A DNA stretch of 64,000 nucleotides from an uncultured Dokdonia sp. (GCF_947492815.1 NZ_CANLOB010000006.1:62001-126000); one strand, 5' to 3'; counted from the stretch's first letter, positions 1-8,250 are shown. Numbers and translations are program-made. Notes: generated from the letters alone by a model not told the origin.

Positions 1-499
1 TAAAAACTAAATTTGCCAATGTTGAAGAAGTTGGAGCTCCTTGAGGTATTTGTCCCTTATAAGTAGTTAATTGAGTTAATATTCGAGATACTGACGGTGA
101 AAATCCTTGACTTACAAACATTTTAAATACAGCTTCGATTTTAATTGACGGAAAAAAATCTTTTAAGTCAGTAGTAAATTTATATTTTTTACCCTGGTGC
201 TTTTTTGCATTATCTATGTTGTCCTTTTTCTTCACAGCACCATAAGCATAAGAAGGCATTTTAATTTTTACTAAAATATTTCTATGAATTCTTTTCTGAA
301 TTACCTTAAGCCTTCTTTGACTTGGATGAATTATTCGTTTTTTTTGATTCCCGTTTGCGTCAAGTTTTGGTTTGCCAAATTTATCTCTTTTAATTTCTAT
401 CTTTTCTTTGTAAAAATTATCAATATTTCTAATAATCGATTCGATCTCTTTAAAATCAACTTTTAATGTGTAAGCTAAATGTTTGGTAGTTCGTATCAT
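1..499 (-). CDS. Retron-type reverse transcriptase, N-terminal 166 residues (runs off left edge)
   Basis: This is an open frame on the minus strand that continues past base 1, so only 166 residues are visible. It carries reverse transcriptase landmarks in order: a basic N-terminal segment, NAKKH at residues 97-101 (the NAxxH motif typical of retron RTs), TTDLKDFFPSI around the first catalytic Asp (D111), and PQGAPTS-LAN at 152-163 (motif B). The YxDD box should follow outside the window. The ATG overlaps the TAA of the upstream XRE gene by one base (TAATG), implying coupled translation. Retron RTs copy part of a neighbouring structured RNA into msDNA and usually act in phage defence. NAxxH is seen directly. 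The retron assignment also rests on the leader RNA upstream. A group II intron or DRT/Abi RT is less likely. Confidence 0.86.
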   Translation of the reverse strand, partial: MIRTTKHLAYTLKVDFKEIESIIRNIDNFYKEKIEIKRDKFGKPKLDANGNQKKRIIHPSQRRLKVIQKRIHRNILVKIKMPSYAYGAVKKKDNIDNAKKHQGKKYKFTTDLKDFFPSIKIEAVFKMFVSQGFSPSVSRILTQLTTYKGQIPQGAPTSSTLANLVF

Positions 500-789
500 T
501 ATTTAGCAAAAAACTGGTTGATTAATGATTTTACAGAAGGAGCTATTATTTTAAAAGCTTCCTTTTTTTCTGGACTAATATCATCTCCATCTAGTGAAAG
601 GAAAAATAATATTGGTAATGGTATACCCAAATTACTCGAAATAATTTTTAGTGTAGAAAGATTTGGTTCTTTATTATTATTTTCTATTTGAGATAAATAT
701 GCTTGCGTTATATCACAAAGCTGGGCGAATTGAGTTTGTTTGAAACCGTTTTGCTTTCTTATTGATTTTATTGCTAGTCCTAAATCCAT
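499..789 (-). CDS. XRE-family helix-turn-helix regulator of the retron-like operon
   Basis: A 96-residue protein with a Cro/C1-type HTH over about residues 5-60 (IKSIRKQNGFKQTQFAQLC, then AYLSQIENNNKEPNLSTL). A roughly 30-residue tail follows. It lies between the 81-residue protein and the RT, is 33 bp from the former, and shares the TAATG junction with the latter. As I recall, retrons whose accessory protein is an HTH protein form one recognised class (type VI). By analogy it may repress the operon or be the toxic or sensing partner. The domain is seen directly; the role is inferred. Confidence 0.85.
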   Translation of the reverse strand: MDLGLAIKSIRKQNGFKQTQFAQLCDITQAYLSQIENNNKEPNLSTLKIISSNLGIPLPILFFLSLDGDDISPEKKEAFKIIAPSVKSLINQFFAK

Positions 790-822
790 AGAGTTAAATT
801 GAAAAAATTAAGGGGTGTCGGG

Positions 823-1068
823 TCAGAATAAGTTCGTAAAGTCTTCGAAATGTGAAAATACCCTAGTGAGTAAATTAATTCCTCTAAATACTATACTCCA
901 ATCAATTGGTTTTACTTCACCATCTTTCTTGGAATCTTCTAAGTACTTAATTGCATTAGCTAAAAGAACTTTTTCTTCATCCGAGAAGGAACAACGTTTC
1001 TCGGAAAGGATGGTCTTCATACCTAGTATGAGATCATCAACGTACTGATAATTGCTTTTTTCACGCAT
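823..1068 (-). CDS. Small protein of the retron-like operon, function unknown
   Basis: An 81-residue, charged, probably helical protein and the first coding gene after the structured leader. It has no signal peptide, membrane segment or motif I recognise. It begins at ATG 1068, about 350 nt after a predicted transcription start, and ends 33 bp before the XRE gene, so co-transcription is likely. It could be a structural partner, an antitoxin or an accessory effector. Position and operon structure support it more than sequence does. Confidence 0.6.
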   Translation of the reverse strand: MREKSNYQYVDDLILGMKTILSEKRCSFSDEEKVLLANAIKYLEDSKKDGEVKPIDWSIVFRGINLLTRVFSHFEDFTNLF

Positions 1069-1088
1069 ATCTAATAATTTTAATTAAA

Positions 1089-1104
1089 AAGGCACTATTG
1101 CCTT
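1089..1104 (-). terminator. Stem-loop with T-run between leader RNA and first gene (attenuator-like)
   Basis: On the minus strand AAGGCA-ATAG-TGCCTT is followed by TTTAATTA. It lies 20 nt after the 3' arm of the candidate retron RNA and 20 nt before the ATG at 1068. A second perfect hairpin, CATATT-ACC-AATATG (1107-1121), sits just before it. Partial termination here would yield abundant non-coding RNA with some read-through into the protein genes. Confidence 0.5.
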
Positions 1105-1123
1105 GCCATATTACCAATATGCT

Positions 1124-1394
1124 TAATAATTAAATTCAATATGCGTTGTTCACAATATCACCCCCGAATTATTCCTTGCCATCTAAATGCCTTTTTACTT
1201 TTTGGCTTTTTGCCTCGCTGGCTTAACAAGTTATTAGCTGTTTTCTTCTTAATATAAGACTTTTACCACTTCAGATTTCAACTGAAACGGCTTCTAAGCA
1301 TCCTACGCTAACGTTGAGCGCTTTTGCTATTGCCAATAGAACCATAATTGGTTGTGTAACTTAATACACTTTAGTAGCTTAAATTTAATTATTA
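1124..1394 (-). ncRNA. Candidate retron msr-msd RNA
   Basis: A 271-nt non-coding stretch bounded by a perfect 13-bp inverted repeat: TAATAATTAAATT at the 5' end of the minus-strand RNA (1394-1382) and its complement at 1136-1124. These match the a1/a2 arms of a retron RNA. The 5' arm is followed at once by TTAAGC, resembling the AGC that holds the branching G in known retrons. Short stems follow: GTGTA/TACAC and CCAAT/ATTGG in the msr half, and GGC-AAAAA-GCC and TAAC-TT-GTTA further on. I found no single long msd hairpin by eye. The arms are AT-rich, which lowers their weight. Confidence 0.55.
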
Positions 1395-1425
1395 CAATTT
1401 TCAATACTCTTTCAAAGAACTGGCA

Positions 1426-1456
1426 CAAAGATATAATATTTTTTAAGTTCACCAAA
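1426..1456 (-). promoter_or_regulatory. Promoter of the retron-like operon
   Basis: The minus strand reads TTTG (1456-1453), 19 nt, then TATCTTTG (1433-1426). This matches the Bacteroidetes -33 TTTG / -7 TAnnTTTG consensus and spacing. Transcription would begin near 1420, giving a leader of about 350 nt before the first ATG. The AT-rich stretch 1457-1566 behind it holds no gene that I can see. Confidence 0.6.
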
Positions 1457-1566
1457 TTTTTTTATAAAAAATATTACTGACAGTATATAAATATTATAAT
1501 ATAATACACTGAAAGTTATTTAATGTCTTTAAAATATTAATTCTTAAATCATTTATAATTACCCAT

Positions 1567-1603
1567 AAAAAAAGCCTCATTTCTAATTGAAATGAGGCTT
1601 TTT
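1567..1603. terminator. Bidirectional intrinsic terminator after the E2 gene
   Basis: A perfect 10-bp stem GCCTCATTTC / GAAATGAGGC with a TAATT loop, an A-run on the left and a T-run on the right, so it can work in both directions. It ends the minus-strand E2 transcript 18 bp after its stop codon and shields it from the retron-like operon. Confidence 0.85.
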
Positions 1604-1621
1604 AATTTGATATATCCTTTA

Positions 1622-2929
1622 TTAGATTTCTCTATTCATGTCCCAAGCTTCTAGGTATTCGGCTACACGTTTTACAAACTGTCCTCCTAAAGCTCCATTC
1701 ACGACACGGTGATCATACGAATGAGATAAGAACATTTTCATGCGAATTCCTATAAAGTCACCATCTGGTGTTTCAATCACTGCAGGAACTTTACGTATAG
1801 CTCCTAAAGCAAGTATAGCTACTTGTGGCTGATTGATAATAGGTGTTCCCATAATACTTCCAAAAGTACCTACATTAGTTACTGTGTAAGTTCCTCCTTG
1901 AGTATCATCAGGTTTTAATTTTCCACCACGAGAACGTGTTGCAAGATCATTCACCGCCTTTGTCATACCCACAAGGTTTAATTGATCTGCATTTTTAATA
2001 ACAGGAACGATAAGGTTTCCATCTGGAAGTGCCGCAGCCATTCCTAAGTTTATGTTTTTACGTTTAATGATACGATCTCCATCTACAGAGATATTTATCA
2101 TAGGGAAATCGCGTATTGCTTTTGCTACCGCTTCCATAAAGATAGGAGTAAATGTAAGTTTCTCTCCTTCTCTTTGCTCAAACGATCCTTTTACTTTTTT
2201 ACGCCAGTTCCAAATATTTGTCACATCTGCTTCTATAAATGACTGTACATGTGCACTTGTTTGCACAGAAGCTACCATATGATGAGAAATCAATTTCCCC
2301 ATACGTGTCATTTCTATAATCTCATCTTCCCCATTTACACTTACAGGACTTGGAGTAGCTTTTGGTGCAGCCTTCGCTACTTTTGGTGCAGCTGCAGGAG
2401 CAGGTGCTTGTTTTTCTGTACCACGTGTATCGATATACGCAAGCATATCATTTTTAGTCACACGACCATCTTTTCCTGTTCCAGCAATCCCATCAAGTTC
2501 TGTTTGTGAAATTCCTTCGGCTTTTGCCATATTCTTCACTAATGGAGAATAAAAGCGGTCTTCAGAACTCACTACAGGAGCTACCGTATCTTTTGCAACG
2601 GCTACTGTTTTTTCTACAGCAGCTATTGCTTTTTCAACAGTAGGCGTTTCTACTACTGTAGCCGGAGCAGCGTCGGTTGCAGCATCACCATCTGTTTCTA
2701 TAATGGCAATAGTTTGCCCTACTTGAACAACATCATCTATTTCAAAAAGCTTTTCTACAAGAACTCCATCTACCTCACTTGGCACTTCACTATCTACCTT
2801 ATCGGTAGCAATTTCTAGTACCGCTTCGTCTGCTTCTATAGTCTCGCCTACTTCTTTAAGCCAAGAGGTTAAGGTTGCTTCTGCAACACTTTCACCCATT
2901 TTTGGTAGTTTAAGTTCGAATCTTGCCAT
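1622..2929 (-). CDS. 2-oxo acid dehydrogenase E2 component (dihydrolipoyllysine-residue acyltransferase)
   Basis: A 435-residue cytoplasmic enzyme that moves the acyl group from E1 to CoA through a swinging lipoyl arm. The order is a lipoyl domain (residues 1-80, lipoylated Lys44 in ATDK), an Ala/Pro/Val-rich linker, a peripheral-subunit-binding domain (about 125-165), a second linker, and the catalytic domain from about 205. The catalytic motif reads SYDHRVVNG (404-412): His407 is present but the usual Asp of DHRxxDG is Asn411. The gene is alone, with a terminator after it and a promoter-like box before it. Substrate cannot be told (branched-chain, pyruvate or 2-oxoglutarate); E1 and E3 are not in the window. 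Confidence 0.93.
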   Translation of the reverse strand: MARFELKLPKMGESVAEATLTSWLKEVGETIEADEAVLEIATDKVDSEVPSEVDGVLVEKLFEIDDVVQVGQTIAIIETDGDAATDAAPATVVETPTVEKAIAAVEKTVAVAKDTVAPVVSSEDRFYSPLVKNMAKAEGISQTELDGIAGTGKDGRVTKNDMLAYIDTRGTEKQAPAPAAAPKVAKAAPKATPSPVSVNGEDEIIEMTRMGKLISHHMVASVQTSAHVQSFIEADVTNIWNWRKKVKGSFEQREGEKLTFTPIFMEAVAKAIRDFPMINISVDGDRIIKRKNINLGMAAALPDGNLIVPVIKNADQLNLVGMTKAVNDLATRSRGGKLKPDDTQGGTYTVTNVGTFGSIMGTPIINQPQVAILALGAIRKVPAVIETPDGDFIGIRMKMFLSHSYDHRVVNGALGGQFVKRVAEYLEAWDMNREI

Positions 2930-2965
2930 TTTCTTATGTAAAAGGTGTTTTTATTAAAATTTGTG

Positions 2966-2973
2966 CAAAAATA
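2966..2973 (-). promoter_or_regulatory. -7 box of the E2 gene promoter
   Basis: TATTTTTG on the minus strand fits TAnnTTTG and lies 36 bp upstream of the E2 ATG. No clear TTTG box is seen at the -33 position. Confidence 0.4.
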
Positions 2974-3019
2974 CTATTTTTAACCGACTTCATATTAAGA
3001 AATTCATAATATTACATCT

Positions 3020-4138
3020 TTAAAAATGGAGTACTTCGCCTCTTCCTTCGCTACTATTGCTTCCTATTGCAAAGGTAGTATTTTTAGGTATAATCTTAAA
3101 TGTAAGTTGCTTGTTTGCTGATTCTGAAATCAATGTAATACATCTGGTATAAGATATGGATGCTGCATCTAGAAACACTTCAGTCCCAGCTATAGCGTCT
3201 TTTAAGTCAGTAACTTTTTTTATAGATGCGCCTATTGATTTAGAAATCAATGATACAAGTTGCTCATTATCTGTTACTATCATATACATTTTAGGTAATA
3301 CTGTAGATTTCTCTTTAGGTGTTTCAGATATACGCTTTCGCGAAAGCGTAGCCAACCACAATCCCATACGTACCACAATAGCTTCTATCGAATTACTATT
3401 AAAATGCTTGTAATAAAAAATACGCATTGCATCATAAAATCGTTTCCTATAGGTAGCATCTTTTGCAGTACTCTCTCCTTTATAATGCAATACTGTTGTT
3501 TCTCCAAAATAGTAGTTTAGATATCCTGTTTCTTCGATAGTATATGATAAGTCTATATCTTCTCCATACATAAAATACTGCTCATCAAATCCTTTTACCT
3601 CTGTATATACTGTATGTTTTAGAAACATAAACGCTCCTGCTAGTACTGTTATTTTTCCAGTTTCATATTGACCTAGTGTATTTACATAATAAGAAGCTCC
3701 GTTACCAAATATTTTTTGGAATGCGACTTTAGGTGTGGGTAAATTACGTTTACTCTCTGGTAAGAATCGTCCTGTCCCATCTACAAGACGTGCGCCTACG
3801 GCTCCTATTTGAGGTTTCTGAGAAGCAAAATTTAATAGTTTTTCAAAGGTATCTTCGCTTACAACAGTATCCGGATTCAGAATACAAACATAAGTTCCTT
3901 GTGCTTTTTCTACTCCTTGATTATTTGCTGTCGAAAATCCTACATTTTTCTCATTTGCTATCAAAATCACTTCTGGAAACAACTCGCGTACCATCGTACA
4001 ACTATCATCCCGAGAATCATTATCTACCACAATAATCTCTGCATCTATCGTCTCTATAGCAGCTTGTACACTTCGGATGCAAAGCTCCAAAAAGTAGCGT
4101 ACATTATAGTTTACTATGACGACTGAAAGTTGTTTCAA
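3020..4138 (-). CDS. Glycosyltransferase family 2 (rhamnosyltransferase-like)
   Basis: A 372-residue GT-A enzyme for cell-surface polysaccharide. The N-terminus is LSVVIVNYNVRYFLELCIRSV, followed by VVDNDSRDDS and LNPDTVV (the DxD-like metal site), with the acceptor part extending to about residue 270. The last 100 residues are an extra tail I cannot assign. A copy of GCTTTCGCGAAAGC (3334-3347) encodes LSRKR at the junction between the domain and the tail. It follows recR by 4 bp and is probably co-transcribed with pcm-recR. Acceptor and donor are unknown. Confidence 0.88.
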   Translation of the reverse strand: MKQLSVVIVNYNVRYFLELCIRSVQAAIETIDAEIIVVDNDSRDDSCTMVRELFPEVILIANEKNVGFSTANNQGVEKAQGTYVCILNPDTVVSEDTFEKLLNFASQKPQIGAVGARLVDGTGRFLPESKRNLPTPKVAFQKIFGNGASYYVNTLGQYETGKITVLAGAFMFLKHTVYTEVKGFDEQYFMYGEDIDLSYTIEETGYLNYYFGETTVLHYKGESTAKDATYRKRFYDAMRIFYYKHFNSNSIEAIVVRMGLWLATLSRKRISETPKEKSTVLPKMYMIVTDNEQLVSLISKSIGASIKKVTDLKDAIAGTEVFLDAASISYTRCITLISESANKQLTFKIIPKNTTFAIGSNSSEGRGEVLHF

Positions 4139-4142
4139 GTAA

Positions 4143-4760
4143 TTAATTTTTTAAGGAAGATTCAAAAGGAATACGATGTAATATACTACGCCCTAAGGTA
4201 ACCTCATCTGCATATTCTAATTCGTCACCTACAGAGATACCTCGTGCAATTGTAGAGGTTTGTACATTGTATTCTTCTACTTGTTTGTAGATATAAAAAT
4301 TGGTAGTATCCCCTTCCATAGTAGAGCTTAGTGCAAAGATAATTTCTTTAACTTCACCTTCTTTTACCTTTTCTATTAATGAGAAAATATTGAGTTCTTG
4401 AGGTCCTATTCCATCCAATGGGCTGATCTTTCCTCCCAATACATGATATAACCCTTTATACTGGCTCGTATTTTCTATAGCCATCACATCCCGTATATCT
4501 TCAACTACACAGACTAAAGAAGCATCACGATTTGGATTAGCACAAATCTCACATAATGCTACATCAGAGATATTATGACATTTCTTACAAAACTTAATCG
4601 TATCTCGCATGGTAAGCAATGCTTCTGCTAGATGATGTGTCTGCGTTTCTGGTTGCCTTAATAAATGTAACACCAATCGCAAAGCTGTACGCTTTCCTAC
4701 GCCAGGTAATTGTGACATCTCATAGACTGCATTTTCGAGAAGTTTTGAAGAAAATTCCAT
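4143..4760 (-). CDS. recR: Recombination mediator RecR
   Basis: 205 residues, close to the family's usual 200. Order: helix-hairpin-helix with [12 protein letters not shown] near the N-terminus, a four-cysteine zinc finger (CKKC...CEIC), then the Toprim domain starting at VVEDIRD. It works with RecO (and RecF) to load RecA on gapped DNA. It lies 3 bp after pcm and 4 bp before the glycosyltransferase. Every family landmark is present. Confidence 0.97.
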   Translation of the reverse strand: MEFSSKLLENAVYEMSQLPGVGKRTALRLVLHLLRQPETQTHHLAEALLTMRDTIKFCKKCHNISDVALCEICANPNRDASLVCVVEDIRDVMAIENTSQYKGLYHVLGGKISPLDGIGPQELNIFSLIEKVKEGEVKEIIFALSSTMEGDTTNFYIYKQVEEYNVQTSTIARGISVGDELEYADEVTLGRSILHRIPFESSLKN

Positions 4761-4763
4761 ACC

Positions 4764-5411
4764 TTAATTCTTATCTTCCAGCAAAGGTACAAATCGAAAC
4801 TCTCCAAATTCTTTTTTCTCAAATTTAGTCGCTTCTACACGTACAAATAAGGTCATTACTTGAGGATCGTCTCCCACAGGTATCACGAGTCTCCCTCCTA
4901 TTTTAAGCTGACTCAATAATGGTTTAGGAACATAGGGTGCGCCTGCCGTTACAATAATACTATCAAATGGCGCATATTCTGGTAATCCTTTGTAGCCATC
5001 TCCAAAACTCAAAAACTTAGGTCGGTATCCTAATTTAGATAAAAAGAGTTTTGTTTTCTTGAATAGTTCTTGTTGCCTTTCTATAGAATATACTTTAGCC
5101 CCAAGTTCACATAAAACAGCTGTTTGATAGCCACTTCCAGTACCAATTTCCAATACTTGATCTCCTCGTTTTACTTGTAGTAATTCGCTTTGAAAAGCAA
5201 CTGTATAGGGTTGTGATATCGTTTGATCTGCAGCTATAGGAAAGGCTTTGTCTTGATAGGCATGGTCTTCAAAACTACTATCCATAAAAAAGTGTCTCGG
5301 TATGTTCCCTATAGCATCCAATACCGCTTTATTAGTGACCCCTTTATTCTTAACAATCTCTACCAATTGTCTACGTTTTCCTTGATGACGCGTCGTATCC
5401 TTCATTGGCAT
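4764..5411 (-). CDS. pcm: Protein-L-isoaspartate O-methyltransferase
   Basis: A 215-residue SAM-dependent repair enzyme that methylates L-isoaspartyl residues in aged proteins. It shows the PCMT segment ISQPYTVAFQSELL before the SAM-binding loop LEIGTGSGYQT, then YSIER, and IIVTAGAP further on. It is the first gene of a tight minus-strand run pcm-recR-glycosyltransferase. The start ATG at 5411 is preceded by an AT-rich region shared with the divergent oxidoreductase gene. Confidence 0.95.
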   Translation of the reverse strand: MPMKDTTRHQGKRRQLVEIVKNKGVTNKAVLDAIGNIPRHFFMDSSFEDHAYQDKAFPIAADQTISQPYTVAFQSELLQVKRGDQVLEIGTGSGYQTAVLCELGAKVYSIERQQELFKKTKLFLSKLGYRPKFLSFGDGYKGLPEYAPFDSIIVTAGAPYVPKPLLSQLKIGGRLVIPVGDDPQVMTLFVRVEATKFEKKEFGEFRFVPLLEDKN

Positions 5412-5512
5412 AAAAATACAGTTTTAATTGGGCTTTCAAAGAAAAGATGAGCTAGATTAATTAACATCTTTTTTCTCTATGAAATTCTTAAAAAAAATCC
5501 CTGAAATAACCT

Positions 5513-5520
5513 TATTTTTG
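5513..5520 (+). promoter_or_regulatory. -7 box of the oxidoreductase operon promoter
   Basis: TATTTTTG matches TAnnTTTG and sits 17 bp upstream of the ATG at 5537, so the leader would be about 10 nt. No clear TTTG element is visible at -33. Confidence 0.45.
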
Positions 5521-5536
5521 TGTAAAAATAAACCCT

Positions 5537-6496
5537 ATGCTTAAAGCTGGAGTATTAGGTGCTGGGCACCTAGGCAAAATACACTTACGCCTTTTACAAC
5601 AATCTGAAAATTATGAACTTATTGGTTTTTATGATGCTTCTCCTGAAGTACGTAAAGCCATCGCCTCAGAATTTGGGTATACCCCGTTTGATACGATGGA
5701 AAGTCTCATAGAAGCCTGCGATATGATAGATGTTGTAACACCTACTACACATCATTATGAATGTGCTAAGAAAGTAATTACTGCTGGAAAGCATTTATTT
5801 ATAGAAAAACCCATTACCAATAAGATAGAAGAAGCAGAAGAGTTACTTGCCCTTGCCAAAAAACATAATGTACTTGGACAAGTAGGTCACGTAGAGCGTT
5901 TCAATCCTGCATTCATGTCTGTAAATGATTCCATACAAACTCCCATGTTTATAGAGGCTCATAGACTTGCAGAGTTTAACCCAAGAGGAACAGATGTGCC
6001 AGTTGTACTAGATCTAATGATTCATGATATAGATGCTATTTTAAGTGTGGTACAGAGTCCCGTAAGAAATGTATCTGCTAGTGGCGTTTCTGTGATTAGT
6101 GAAACACCAGATATTGCTAATGCTCGTATTGAGTTTGAAAATGGATGTGTTGCTAATCTTACAGCAAGTCGTATTTCTCTTAAAAATATGCGTAAAGCCC
6201 GTTTCTTTCAAAAAGATGCTTACATATCTGTCGACTTTTTAGAAAAGAAAGTGGAAGTTGTAAAAATGAAAGATGCGCCAGAACAGCCTGATGATTTTGC
6301 AATGATTCTACAAAACGCAGAAGGCATTAAAAAGCAAATCTATTTTGATAATCCTGATGTTCCTTCTAACAATGCTATTCTTGATGAGTTAGACGCTTTC
6401 GCGAAAGCAATAAAAACCAATACTACTCCTGTGGTATCATTAGAAGCAGGCACTGAAGCCTTACGTGTTGCAAAAATGGTCATTGCTAATTTCTAA
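5537..6496 (+). CDS. Gfo/Idh/MocA family NAD(P)-dependent oxidoreductase
   Basis: 319 residues. The N-terminal Rossmann fold opens with AGVLGAGHLGKIHLRLL, and the FIEKPIT motif carries the catalytic-region Lys of the family. The C-terminal half is the alpha/beta domain that fixes substrate choice. The substrate is probably a sugar or polyol but cannot be named from sequence. A GCTTTCGCGAAAGC copy at 6395-6408 encodes AFAKA close to the C-terminus. The next gene starts 10 bp downstream, so an operon is likely. Confidence 0.9.
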   Translation: MLKAGVLGAGHLGKIHLRLLQQSENYELIGFYDASPEVRKAIASEFGYTPFDTMESLIEACDMIDVVTPTTHHYECAKKVITAGKHLFIEKPITNKIEEAEELLALAKKHNVLGQVGHVERFNPAFMSVNDSIQTPMFIEAHRLAEFNPRGTDVPVVLDLMIHDIDAILSVVQSPVRNVSASGVSVISETPDIANARIEFENGCVANLTASRISLKNMRKARFFQKDAYISVDFLEKKVEVVKMKDAPEQPDDFAMILQNAEGIKKQIYFDNPDVPSNNAILDELDAFAKAIKTNTTPVVSLEAGTEALRVAKMVIANF

Positions 6497-6506
6497 AAAA
6501 CAAATA

Positions 6507-7172
6507 ATGTCCATACACAAACTCATTGTTGCTATTTTCATACTTGCTACTACAACAGTTTCTGCTCAAAAAAAGGCAGAAAAAGTGGAGCTCATTGATA
6601 TGGTTAAAGATTTAATGATTACAAAAAAACAGGAATCTAACATCAAACAAATCTGGTGGATTCCTAGTGAGTATTGGAGAATTGCGCTTACAGATTCTCC
6701 CGACATAGGAGAAGAAATCATTCTAGATATAGAAAACAAGTTGGTAGGATACTCTCTTTTTTCTGTAGTAAATTCAGATATAAGCCCTTTTAGTGGTTTT
6801 AAGAAACGAGATGCCGCGATTACAATTATACATGATAATGAGATTTTATCACCTTTATCTGATGAAGAGATCCCTGCAGATATAAAAGAGCTCGTAGATG
6901 TATTTAGACCGACATTGGCAAGTATGGTAGGGCAATTAGGAGAACAAATGGTGTTTTATGTATTTAAAAATGAATTAGAAGATGGTACAACAGCAATCTC
7001 TCCATTAAATACAGGGAAGCTTCATGTAAAAGTAAATGACGAAGATTTTACGTATCGCCTTCCGCTACAATCAATGGTAGCTAAAAAAATATGTCCAGAA
7101 GATCAAGAAGCATTAAATGGAAATTGGGAATACTGTCCTTGGCATGGAGTTAAATTAACTGAGCAGAAATAA
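6507..7172 (+). CDS. Secreted hypothetical protein
   Basis: 221 residues from the ATG at 6507, chosen because it begins a clean signal peptide (MSIHKLIVAIFILATTTVSAQ). The rest is a soluble, presumably periplasmic protein with two half-conserved blocks (EYWRIALTDSPDI and FYVFKNELEDGTTAI) and CPEDQEALNGNWEYCPWHG near the C-terminus, where two Cys may pair. No family is recognised. It follows the oxidoreductase by 10 bp. Confidence 0.75.
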   Translation: MSIHKLIVAIFILATTTVSAQKKAEKVELIDMVKDLMITKKQESNIKQIWWIPSEYWRIALTDSPDIGEEIILDIENKLVGYSLFSVVNSDISPFSGFKKRDAAITIIHDNEILSPLSDEEIPADIKELVDVFRPTLASMVGQLGEQMVFYVFKNELEDGTTAISPLNTGKLHVKVNDEDFTYRLPLQSMVAKKICPEDQEALNGNWEYCPWHGVKLTEQK

Positions 7173-7180
7173 TTACACAG

Positions 7181-7290
7181 GTTTTGCTAGAGTTTATACT
7201 GAGCATAGCCAAAGTGCGAAAGCATATATAGAATTAAATAAAGTTTCCGCCAGAGTTTATGCTGAGCGTGTTAAAGTGCATAGTCTAAGT
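7181..7290 (+). repeat. Two imperfect tandem copies of a ~60-bp intergenic repeat
   Basis: The block GCTAGAGTTTATACTGAGCA followed by AAAGTGCGAAAGCAT recurs about 60 bp later as GCCAGAGTTTATGCTGAGCG followed by AAAGTGCATAGTC. It fills most of the gap between the secreted protein and the dehydrogenase and looks like a decayed small repeat. Confidence 0.45.
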
Positions 7291-7350
7291 TCGGGAGTTA
7301 AGTAACATTAATAAATATTAAATAAGATTTCCGTCTTCTCGGAAATAAAA

Positions 7351-8250
7351 ATGAGTTATAATATGAAAAACATAGCAGTAATAGGTGCAGGAACCATGGG
7401 TAACGGAATCGCTCATACTTTTGCACAAAGTGGATACAAAGTACAATTAATAGATATCTCTCAAGCTTCTTTAGATAGAGGGATGGCCACGATTACAAAA
7501 AATTTAGATCGTCAGTTAGCTAAAGAACGTATTACAGAAGCTCAAAAACAAGCTACATTAGATAACATTACTACGTTTACAGACTTGAACGAAGGGGTTG
7601 AATATGCAGGACTTGTAGTAGAAGCTGCTACAGAAAATGTAGATTTAAAACTTAAAATATTTAGAGATTTAGACGCTGCTACTGGAGAAGATACCATCCT
7701 AGCAACCAATACGTCATCTATATCTATTACTCAAATTGCTGCAGTTACTAATCGTCCAGAACAAGTGATCGGAATGCACTTTATGAATCCGGTACCTATC
7801 ATGAAATTAGTAGAAATTATACGTGGATATAACACTAGCGATGAAGTAACGAATACGATCATGGAAATGTCTAAAAATTTAGGCAAAGTTCCCGTTGAGG
7901 TAAATGACTACCCTGGTTTTGTGGCTAATCGTATTTTAATGCCTATGATTAATGAAGCTATTGAAACCTTATACAATGGAGTTGCAGGTGTTTATGAAAT
8001 TGACACCGTAATGAAATTAGGAATGGCCCATCCTATGGGGCCGTTACAACTTGCTGACTTTATAGGTCTAGATGTATGTTTATCTATACTTGAAGTAATG
8101 CATGATGGATTTAAAAACCCAAAATATGCACCATGCCCATTATTAGTAAATATGGTACGTGCAGGAAAATTAGGTGTAAAATCTGGAGAAGGGTTTTATG
8201 ACTACTCAGAAAGTCGTAAAGCTGAGAATGTAGCCAAAATGTTTGCTTAA
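7351..8250 (+). CDS. 3-hydroxyacyl-CoA (3-hydroxybutyryl-CoA) dehydrogenase
   Basis: 299 residues, the size of the single-domain Hbd/PaaH type. The NAD site is AVIGAGTMGNGIAH, the catalytic-His region is GMHFMNPVPIMKLVEI, and VNDYPGFVANRILMPMINEA joins to the helical dimerisation domain. It interconverts 3-hydroxyacyl-CoA and 3-oxoacyl-CoA in fatty-acid or butanoate metabolism. A second ATG four codons in (7363, MKNIAVIG) is an equally good start. It lacks the hydratase domain of FadB. Confidence 0.93.
   Translation: MSYNMKNIAVIGAGTMGNGIAHTFAQSGYKVQLIDISQASLDRGMATITKNLDRQLAKERITEAQKQATLDNITTFTDLNEGVEYAGLVVEAATENVDLKLKIFRDLDAATGEDTILATNTSSISITQIAAVTNRPEQVIGMHFMNPVPIMKLVEIIRGYNTSDEVTNTIMEMSKNLGKVPVEVNDYPGFVANRILMPMINEAIETLYNGVAGVYEIDTVMKLGMAHPMGPLQLADFIGLDVCLSILEVMHDGFKNPKYAPCPLLVNMVRAGKLGVKSGEGFYDYSESRKAENVAKMFA

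Noticed and set aside
284..691. Two plus-strand frames of 60 and 70 aa
   Set aside because: Antisense to the reverse transcriptase and XRE genes, with no family resemblance.
1221..1319. attC-like pair GCTTAAC ... GTTGAGC
   Set aside because: It matches the R-box consensus, but the inner boxes have unequal spacing, no integrase is present, and the stretch is better explained as part of the retron leader RNA.
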